In this document: piece by piece, positions 58,252-64,000 of the stretch
Numbering within the stretch: the stretch's first letter is position 1
How the letters are laid out: the number at the start of each line of letters is the position of its first letter
Source: Streptomyces sp. HUAS YS2
Lineage (GTDB): Bacteria; Actinomycetota; Actinomycetes; Streptomycetales; Streptomycetaceae
Assembly: GCF_033343995.1 (NCBI RefSeq)
Contig: NZ_CP137573.1
Span: 7,163,001 to 7,227,000 of the forward strand
Direction: 5' to 3'
Length of the DNA: 64,000 nt
Notes under the pieces: model-generated
Databases searched by the model: none
Told to the model about the DNA's origin: nothing
The model's input: only the letters and a program-made list of their open reading frames with translations
Program-made: the position numbers and the translations under genes

Positions 58252-59574
58252 ATGTCCATGCTTAAAGGTGCCAATGTTCCGGTGCCGGCGCGGAGTGTCC
58301 GCGTCGAATTGGGCTGGCGTTCAGCCGCCGGCGTCCCGGACGTCGACGCCTCGGCACTACTCCTCGTGTCGGGCAAGGTGCGCTCCGACGCGGACTTCGT
58401 CTTCTACAACCAGCCGGCGCACGCCTCGGGCTCGGTCCGGCACGACGGGAAGCGGCCCGTCGGCGGCGCCGTCACCGACACCCTGACCGTCGACCTGGAC
58501 CGCGTCGAGCCCGCCATCGAGCGGATCGTGCTCGCGGCCTCGTCCGACGGCGGCACCTTCGGGCGGGTGCCGGGACTGTACGTACGCGTGGTCGACGCCG
58601 GGTCCGGCTCCGAGCTCGCCCGTTACGACAGCACCGACGCCACGGTCGAGACCGCCTTCATCCTCGGCGAGCTGTACCGGCGCCAGGGCGCCTGGAAGTT
58701 CCGGGCCGTCGGGCAGGGTTACGACTCGGGCCTCGCGGGCCTCGCCACGGACTTCGGCATCGCGGTCGACGAGCCGCAGCGCCCCGCGGCACCCGCCCCG
58801 GCCCCGGTGCGGCCCGCTGCCGGCGCCGCCTCGTCCATGGCCGCCCAGCCCACCATGCCGTCCATGCCGACGGCCTCCTTCACCCACACCCCGCCCCCGC
58901 GGCCGGCGCCGGCGGCGCCCACCCCGCCGCAGCCCGTGCGCCTCTCGAAAGTCACCCTGACGAAGGACGCGCCGGTCGTCTCCCTCGCCAAGCAGGGCGG
59001 CACCTCGGGCGCGATGCGGGTGAACCTCAACTGGGAGGTGCGCCGCCAGTTCTCCGGCTGGGGCGCCAAGCTCGGCCGGGCCGTAGCCCAGCACTCCGAC
59101 CTCGACCTCGACCTGTGCGCCCTGTACGAGCTCACGGACGGACGCAAGGGCGTCGTCCAGGCGCTCGGCAACGCCTTCGGCGCGCTGCACCACCCCCCGT
59201 ACATCCACCTCGACGGCGACGACCGGACCGGCGCGTCCACGTCCGGCGAGAACCTCACCATCAACCTCGACCACCGCGACAAGCTCCGCCGGGTCCTCGT
59301 CTTCGTCACCATCTACGAGGGCGCGCGCAGCTTCGCCGACCTGCACGCCACGGTCACCCTCCAGCCGCAGCACGGCGCGCCCATCGACTTCTCGCTCGAC
59401 GAGTGCACCGTCCCCTCCACCGTCTGCGCGCTGGCCCTGCTCACCAACAACGGCGGCGACCTCGTCGTCCAGCGCGAGGCCCGCTACCTGGTGCCCGCGC
59501 GCGGCGTCAGCCCGCAGCGCACCGTCGACCACGCGTACGGCTGGGGGATGAACTGGACTCCGGGCCGCAAGTGA
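58252..59574 (+). CDS. Tandem TerD-domain (tellurite-resistance-type) protein
   Basis: 440 residues from ATG 58252 (GGGGGCG upstream; ATG 58240 rejected). N-terminal TerD: residues 1-180 with SVRVELGWRSAAGVPDVDASALLLVSGKVRSDADFVFYNQP and DATVETAFILGELYRRQGAWKFRAVGQGY. A Pro/Ala/Ser linker follows. The C-terminal half (about 235-440) is a second, diverged TerD-like beta-sandwich (LSKVTLTKDAPVVSLAKQGG...LDLDLCALYEL). TerD proteins bind calcium and act in stress response. Their role is poorly defined. Confidence 0.88.
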   Translation: MSMLKGANVPVPARSVRVELGWRSAAGVPDVDASALLLVSGKVRSDADFVFYNQPAHASGSVRHDGKRPVGGAVTDTLTVDLDRVEPAIERIVLAASSDGGTFGRVPGLYVRVVDAGSGSELARYDSTDATVETAFILGELYRRQGAWKFRAVGQGYDSGLAGLATDFGIAVDEPQRPAAPAPAPVRPAAGAASSMAAQPTMPSMPTASFTHTPPPRPAPAAPTPPQPVRLSKVTLTKDAPVVSLAKQGGTSGAMRVNLNWEVRRQFSGWGAKLGRAVAQHSDLDLDLCALYELTDGRKGVVQALGNAFGALHHPPYIHLDGDDRTGASTSGENLTINLDHRDKLRRVLVFVTIYEGARSFADLHATVTLQPQHGAPIDFSLDECTVPSTVCALALLTNNGGDLVVQREARYLVPARGVSPQRTVDHAYGWGMNWTPGRK

Positions 59575-59611
59575 ATCGGTTCGCCTGCCGGGCGCTCCGC
59601 CGCTTCGCGTG

Positions 59612-60793
59612 TCAGCGGTCCGGCGCGGCCTCGGGACGGGCGTACGTACGCCCCTTCCAGGCCGCGCCGCGCCCGCGGTAGTGCTGCACCGCCGAGTCGA
59701 CCGTCATGAGGAGATAGAGGAAGGCCGTGAACGGCAGCAGCGGCGCGAGCCACAGGGACTGCCGGTAGTAGCGGAGCATCGGCAGGTACGTCCCCACCAT
59801 CACCACCCAGGCCGCCGCGCCGGTCCACGCCGCCGCCCCGTCGCCGGTGCACAGCCCGACCGCCAGCGTCACCGGGGGAGCGAGGTAGACGACCGCGAGC
59901 CCCGCGACCGTCCCGATCAGCAGCAGGAGGCTGTGCCGCAGCTGGGCGTACGCGCTGCGCGACACCATCCGCCACAGGTCGGCGAGGCGCGGATACGGTC
60001 GGACGCTGTCCACCCGCTCCGCGAGCCCGAGCCAGATCCGTCCGCCGGACCGCTTGACCGCCCGCGCCAGGGACACGTCGTCGATGACCGCCTGCCGGAT
60101 CGAGTCCGGCACCCGCGCCCGCACCGCGGCCTCGGTGCGCAGCAGCACGCAGCCGCCGGCCGCTGCCGCGGCCCGGGCGCGCGGGTCGTTGATCCGGCGG
60201 AACGGGTAGAGCTGGGCGAAGAGATAGACGAAGGCCGGAACGATCAGCCGCTCCCAGGCGCTCGCCACCCGGAGCCGGGCCATCTGCGACACCAGGTCGA
60301 GCCCGTTCGCCCCGGCCGCCGCGACCAGGCGGCGCAGGCTGTCCGGCTCGTGCGCGATGTCCGCGTCGGTGAGCAACAGGTACGCGGGCTCCTCCCGCGC
60401 CGTCGCCCTGGCCCGCGCGATGCCGTGCTTCAGCGCCCACAGCTTGCCCGTCCATCCCGGTTCCGGTTCGCCGGGCGAGATCACCGTCAGCGGCAGACCG
60501 CCGAAACCGTCCGCCAGTTCGCGCGCCAGCTTGCCGGTGCCGTCCGTGCTCCCGTCGTCGACCAGCACGATCTCCGCCGGCCCCGGGTAGTCCTGAGTCA
60601 GCAGCGACGGCAGGCTCACCGGCAGCACCTCGGCCTCGTCACGCGCCGGTACGACGACGGCCACGCGCGGCCATTCGGCCGGCTCGACCTGCGCGGGGAG
60701 CCGCTGGTCGGTCCGCCAGAAGAACCCCTGACACAGCAGCAGCCACCCCCAGGCGGCCAGCGAAACCACGGCGATCCACGCAACTGGGCTCAT
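59612..60793 (-). CDS. hpnB: HpnB-type glycosyltransferase (GT2)
   Basis: 393 residues with one N-terminal helix, a GT-A domain and three or four C-terminal helices. VAVVVPARDEAEVLPVSLPSLLTQDYPG, LLTDADIAHEPDSL (DxD) and VIDDVSLARAVKRSGGRIWLG match the hopene-associated HpnB family. The WTGKLWALKHGI and RPYPRLADLWRMVSRSAYAQLRHS parts are characteristic. Sugar acceptor unknown, and no hopanoid genes are in view. CAGACT 7 nt before the ATG is a leaderless -10. Confidence 0.82.
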   Translation of the reverse strand: MSPVAWIAVVSLAAWGWLLLCQGFFWRTDQRLPAQVEPAEWPRVAVVVPARDEAEVLPVSLPSLLTQDYPGPAEIVLVDDGSTDGTGKLARELADGFGGLPLTVISPGEPEPGWTGKLWALKHGIARARATAREEPAYLLLTDADIAHEPDSLRRLVAAAGANGLDLVSQMARLRVASAWERLIVPAFVYLFAQLYPFRRINDPRARAAAAAGGCVLLRTEAAVRARVPDSIRQAVIDDVSLARAVKRSGGRIWLGLAERVDSVRPYPRLADLWRMVSRSAYAQLRHSLLLLIGTVAGLAVVYLAPPVTLAVGLCTGDGAAAWTGAAAWVVMVGTYLPMLRYYRQSLWLAPLLPFTAFLYLLMTVDSAVQHYRGRGAAWKGRTYARPEAAPDR

Positions 60794-60839
60794 TCGCCGC
60801 AGTCTGCCCCAGATTGCCGGGAGTGCAAGGGTGGTCGGT

Positions 60840-60845
60840 TAGGGT
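60840..60845 (+). promoter_or_regulatory. Leaderless -10 of the racemase gene
   Basis: TAGGGT, 6 nt before GTG 60852. Confidence 0.55.
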
Positions 60846-60851
60846 GACCGG

Positions 60852-61652
60852 GTGAAGATCGCCCTCATGGACTCCGGAACGGGCCTGCTCGCCGCGGCGG
60901 CCGCGGTGCGCCGGCTGCGGCCGGACGCCGACCTGGTGCTCTCCTGCGACCCCGACGGCATGCCCTGGGGCCCGCGTACCCCCGACGACATCGCCGAGCG
61001 CGCGCTCGCGGTGGCCCGCGCGGCCGCCGCCCACGAGCCGGACGCGCTGATCGTCGCCTGCAACACCGCCTCCGTGCACGCGCTGCCCACCGTGCGCGCC
61101 GCGCTGGAGCCCCGTATCCCGGTGATCGGCACCGTCCCCGCGATCAAGCCCGCCGCGGCGAGCGGCGGCCCCGTCGCGATCTGGGCGACCCCCGCGACCA
61201 CCGGCAGCCCGTACCAGCGCGGACTCATCAGCGAGTTCGCGGCCGGCGTCGAGGTCACCGAGGTGCCCTGCCCCGGCCTCGCCGACGCCGTCGAGACGGC
61301 GGACGCGGCGGCCGTCGGACGGGCCGTTGCCGCGGCCGCGGCGCTCACCCCGGACGACGTCCGCGCGGTCGTCCTCGGCTGCACCCACTACGAGCTGGTC
61401 GCCGACCTCATCCGAGCCGCGGTGCGGCCCGCCGGGCGGACGCCCGCAGGCCTGCCGCCCCTCGTTTTGCACGGCTCCGCCGGGGCAGTAGCCGCACAGG
61501 CGCTGCGCCGCGTCGGCGCGGAGCCGGCGCCCGAACGCGCCTTCACCGGTGGTCTGACCGTGCTGCAGAGCGGACGCGTCTCCGACCTGCCGGAGGCCGC
61601 CCTGGCCTACCCGGAGGGCAGGCTGCTCGGGGCGGTCGCCTCCGCCCGCTGA
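60852..61652 (+). CDS. Aspartate/glutamate racemase superfamily protein (MurI-like)
   Basis: 266 residues from GTG 60852. It opens with KIALMDSGTGLLAAAAAVRRL, and the two catalytic cysteines are C70 (VACNTAS) and C177 (LGCTHYE), as in glutamate racemase. The N-terminal DSGTGL differs from the usual DSGVGG. It could make D-glutamate for peptidoglycan or racemise another acidic amino acid; housekeeping murI would be elsewhere. Leaderless start. Confidence 0.82.
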   Translation: MKIALMDSGTGLLAAAAAVRRLRPDADLVLSCDPDGMPWGPRTPDDIAERALAVARAAAAHEPDALIVACNTASVHALPTVRAALEPRIPVIGTVPAIKPAAASGGPVAIWATPATTGSPYQRGLISEFAAGVEVTEVPCPGLADAVETADAAAVGRAVAAAAALTPDDVRAVVLGCTHYELVADLIRAAVRPAGRTPAGLPPLVLHGSAGAVAAQALRRVGAEPAPERAFTGGLTVLQSGRVSDLPEAALAYPEGRLLGAVASAR

Positions 61653-61714
61653 GGCCGTAGGTCCATCTGCCCGCTGTGGTGGCTGTGCGAAGCGCCGGGT
61701 GAGCGGAACGTGAG

Positions 61715-61720
61715 TAGGCT
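61715..61720 (+). promoter_or_regulatory. Leaderless -10 of the small membrane protein gene
   Basis: TAGGCT, 7 nt before ATG 61728. It favours ATG 61728 over GTG 61710. Confidence 0.55.
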
Positions 61721-61727
61721 GCTTCTC

Positions 61728-62282
61728 ATGAGGGACCACCCCCGAGACGAACGGCGCGGCGAAGGACCCGTGCCCGAGATCTGGACCGGTCGGGCGACCA
61801 ACCGCGTGCAGTGGGTGCTGGCGGCCCTGGGCGCGGCCTTCATGGCGCTCGGCATCGAGCTGGCGGTCGACAATCCGTGGACCTCGGGGATCGCCCCGCT
61901 GCTGATGGCCGTGATCGGCTGTGTGCTGGCCGGACTGCTGATGATGTTCGGCACCCTCGCGTTCGTGCACGTCGCGGTGAAGGTCGACGCCCGCGCGATG
62001 GAGGTCCGCTGCGGTCACATGGGCGTGCCCCGGCGCCGCATCCCGCTCTCGCACGTCGTCGGGGCGGATTTCGCCCCGCAGGTCGACCCGCGTCAGTGGG
62101 GCGGCTGGGGTTACCGCTGGCGTCCCGAGAAGGGCACGGCGGTCGTGGTCCGCCGCGGCGAGGGCCTGGTCCTCACCCTCGGCGACGGCCGCAGCTTCAC
62201 CGTCACGGTCGACGACGCGGAGGTGGCCGTGCGGGTCATCCGCGGCCACCTGCGGCGCTCCACCCCCACGGCGGGCGTGTAG
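61728..62282 (+). CDS. Hypothetical membrane protein (PH-like domain)
   Basis: 184 residues with two membrane helices (VQWVLAALGAAFMALGIEL, APLLMAVIGCVLAGLLMMFGTLAF) near the N-terminus. The C-terminal beta-rich domain (EVRCGHMGVPRRRIPLSHVVGADFAPQ...VVVRRGEGLVLTLGDGRSFTVTVDDAE) resembles small PH-like folds. No known role. Leaderless; upstream GTG 61710 lies inside the promoter region. Confidence 0.65.
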   Translation: MRDHPRDERRGEGPVPEIWTGRATNRVQWVLAALGAAFMALGIELAVDNPWTSGIAPLLMAVIGCVLAGLLMMFGTLAFVHVAVKVDARAMEVRCGHMGVPRRRIPLSHVVGADFAPQVDPRQWGGWGYRWRPEKGTAVVVRRGEGLVLTLGDGRSFTVTVDDAEVAVRVIRGHLRRSTPTAGV

Positions 62283-62307
62283 GCGCCCCCGTTCAGGTCC
62301 GTGGGTC

Positions 62308-63357
62308 CTACGGCTCCGCGTCATCAGGCCCCGTGGACGTAGCCGCCGGTTCGCGGGCCGTGGCCAGCCCGGCCAGGAGGCCGGCCGCGACGGTGACCGG
62401 GGTGAAGCTCAGCGCATTGCCGACCGAGGCCACGACCGCGAGCGCGGCGAGCGTCGCGCCGGCGGTGAGGACGACCGAGGTCGGGCGCGGCGAGGACGCG
62501 AGGCCCCACAGCAGCCAGCCGTACGCGGCGCCGAGCAGCACGACCCCCGGCACTCCCTGCTCCGCGGCCTGCTGGAGCGCGGCGGAGTGCGGCTTGCCGT
62601 CCGCGTACAGGGTCTGCTGGGCTGTCGGGCTGAGCTCCCCGAAGCGGTCGGGGCCGACGCCGAGGAGCGGGTCCTGCCGGACCATCGCGACCGCGTCCCG
62701 CCACAGCAGCACGCGGTGGCCGGTCAGCAGCCCCTCCGCGGAGTCCGCAGGCCCCTGCGGCAGCGCGTCCGTCGCGACCGCCCACGACCCGCCGACCACC
62801 AGTCCCGCCGCGAGCGCGAGGCCCGCGAGCCCGAGGACCCGGCGGCGCATCCGTACGGCGGCCAGCGAGCAGAGCAGCACGCCGAGCGAGGCGATCAGGC
62901 CCACGGCCGAGCCCAGGACGGCCGCGGCACCCACGGCGGCCACGGCCAGCGCCCGCAGCGCCGTGCGCAGCGGCCCCGGTCCGGCCGCCGCCGCGGCGCA
63001 GCAGGCCGCCCCGGCGGCCAGTGCGAGCAGTGCCGCCGACGCTCCGGTACGTCCCATCGGCACGGCGGCGTCCACCGCGCCCGGCACCCCGTCCCCGGGG
63101 AACAGCACCAGACCCAGCAGGCCCAGCGCCGCCGCTGCCGCCGCGGCGACCGGCAGCAGCGTGCCGACGATCCGGCCCACGGCGTACCCCGCGCCGACCG
63201 CGAGCACCGCGAGGACGACCCCCTCGGGGCGGGCGTCGCGACCGGAGGCGCAGACCAGCGCCCACAGCACGCAGGAGCCCAGCACCAGGACCCCGGCGAC
63301 ATCGGTGGCGCGCCCGCGTTCGCGCACGGTGGGCCGTTCGGCCACTCGCGCAGTCAT
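62308..63357 (-). CDS. O-antigen ligase-like membrane protein (Wzy_C)
   Basis: 349 residues from ATG 63357, with ten or so helices. The Wzy_C signature is GHRVLLWRDAVAMVRQDPLLGVGPDRFGEL and HSAALQQAAEQGVPGVVLLGAAYGWLLWG. Such proteins polymerise or ligate glycans on the outer face; substrate unknown. Upstream in-frame starts are not backed by a ribosome site. Confidence 0.8.
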   Translation of the reverse strand: MTARVAERPTVRERGRATDVAGVLVLGSCVLWALVCASGRDARPEGVVLAVLAVGAGYAVGRIVGTLLPVAAAAAAALGLLGLVLFPGDGVPGAVDAAVPMGRTGASAALLALAAGAACCAAAAAGPGPLRTALRALAVAAVGAAAVLGSAVGLIASLGVLLCSLAAVRMRRRVLGLAGLALAAGLVVGGSWAVATDALPQGPADSAEGLLTGHRVLLWRDAVAMVRQDPLLGVGPDRFGELSPTAQQTLYADGKPHSAALQQAAEQGVPGVVLLGAAYGWLLWGLASSPRPTSVVLTAGATLAALAVVASVGNALSFTPVTVAAGLLAGLATAREPAATSTGPDDAEP

Positions 63358-63623
63358 CCCCGTCGACCCCCCGACTGTGACAGGCCCCGCGCGCATGCCG
63401 ATCGGGCCGCGCGCCGGAGCCGCCGTCACCGTAACGGCAGTGGAGGGGATGTGGGGAGAGTTTGTGCAGGAACGTTGCGCCATCTCCGGAAACAGGTCGC
63501 CGCGCCGGGAGGTGAGGGCTGCGGTACCGGCACGAGGACGGCTGCGGCAGCGCCACGACAACGCGGCGGTATCCCCGCGCTCAGCAGGCCGGGCCGACCT
63601 CCGCCGCGTCCCGCCGCCCACCG

Positions 63624-63629
63624 TAGACT
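63624..63629 (+). promoter_or_regulatory. Leaderless -10 of lnt
   Basis: TAGACT, 7 nt before GTG 63637. Confidence 0.55.
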
Positions 63630-63636
63630 CCGCAGG

Positions 63637-64000
63637 GTGAGCACCACGATGACTCCCGTCGACGCGTCCGAGCCCGCCACACCCCCCGCCCGGGGCCGTC
63701 GGCTGCCGCGGCGCCTCGCACGGCCCGCGGCCGCGGTGCTGTCCGGGGTCCTGCTCTACCTGAGCTTCCCGCCCCGACCCCTGTGGTGGCTGGCGCTGCC
63801 GGCCTTCGCGCTGCTCGGCTGGACCCTGCGCGGTCGTCGGCCGCGGGCCGGCTTCGGCCTCGGCTACCTCGCCGGCCTCGGGTTCCTCGCGCCCCTGCTG
63901 ATCTGGACCGGCGCGGTCGTCGGCCCCGGCCCGTGGATCGCCCTGGTCGCGGCCGAGGCCGTCTTCGTGGCCGCCGCGTGCCTCGGTATCGCGGCGGTGT
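63637..64000 (+). CDS. lnt: Apolipoprotein N-acyltransferase (5' part, cut by window)
   Basis: 121 codons visible from GTG 63637 (ATG 63649 alternative). After a basic stretch, LARPAAAVLSGVLLYLSFPPRPLWWLALPAFALLGWTL is the typical Lnt opening and several helices follow. The catalytic carbon-nitrogen hydrolase domain lies beyond the edge. Lnt adds the third acyl chain to lipoproteins. Leaderless promoter upstream. Confidence 0.85.
   Translation, partial: MSTTMTPVDASEPATPPARGRRLPRRLARPAAAVLSGVLLYLSFPPRPLWWLALPAFALLGWTLRGRRPRAGFGLGYLAGLGFLAPLLIWTGAVVGPGPWIALVAAEAVFVAAACLGIAAV

Overview
The window looks like Streptomyces or a close actinomycete chromosome. The DNA is very GC-rich (third positions almost all G or C) and GTG and TTG starts are common. 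It carries families typical of this group: a mycothiol-dependent maleylpyruvate isomerase-like enzyme, a deazaflavin-dependent nitroreductase-like protein, tandem TerD, a PASTA-less Ser/Thr kinase with a secreted tail, DUF6421/DUF6986/DUF5134/DUF6643 proteins, and many TetR, ROK, LacI, MarR and DeoR regulators. I saw no rRNA, tRNA, CRISPR array, insertion sequence, integrase or replication origin. Both ends cut genes: a ferredoxin-NADP reductase on the left and apolipoprotein N-acyltransferase on the right. No gene-free stretch exceeds about 300 bp; the longest, 57968-58251, holds only promoter and leader sequence.

Layout. 1-8.7 kb: reductase fragment, divergent DUF305 lipoprotein and LVIVD secreted protein, self-regulated TetR, PAP2 phosphatase, M56 peptidase plus DUF5134, GNAT, glycerophosphodiesterase. 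8.0-10.9 kb: PadR regulator divergent from a luciferase-like monooxygenase and an HSL-type esterase. 11.0-14.3 kb: tight operon of DUF6421, SDR and PLP threonine-aldolase-like enzyme, ending in a 16-bp-stem terminator. 14.4-18.4 kb: acyltransferase, thioredoxin, a cysteine-type leader peptide before a flavin reductase, and EtfBA. 18.5-23.7 kb: DUF6986 aldolase-like enzyme with an operator on its promoter, a multidomain cyclotransferase-like/barrel membrane protein, and a receptor Ser/Thr kinase. 23.7-31.7 kb: LacI/ROK sugar-kinase pair, TmrB-like/NUDIX fusion, MBL hydrolase, M20 dipeptidase, geranylgeranyl-reductase-like flavoprotein, Ddn-like protein.

31.8-42.7 kb: TetR for the Ddn-like gene, DesK/NarL-type two-component system, MFS/MarR divergent pair, mycothiol enzyme, second MFS with small secreted protein and ROK repressor, methyltransferase, TetR-DUF4865 pair. 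42.9-46.5 kb: SHOCT protein, MacB-like ATPase and FtsX-like permease with ATGA overlaps. 46.6-53.4 kb: RsbW-like ATPase, cysteine-desulfhydrase-like PLP enzyme, two SRPBCC proteins, DeoR, large membrane alpha/beta-hydrolase. 53.4-64 kb: beta-helix/AAA+ fusion, Rv1733c-like membrane protein, MOSC protein, DUF6643, double TerD, HpnB-like glycosyltransferase, Asp/Glu racemase-like enzyme, small membrane protein, O-antigen-ligase-like protein and Lnt.

Three themes stand out. First, many genes appear leaderless: a TANNNT -10 hexamer sits 6-7 nt before the start codon. Second, nearly every regulator has a readable inverted repeat on its own or its neighbour's promoter. Third, many convergent genes overlap at their stop codons or share a hairpin. 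The least explained units are the DUF6421 operon and the multidomain proteins at 19843-21693, 26228-27268, 51016-53442 and 53412-55838.
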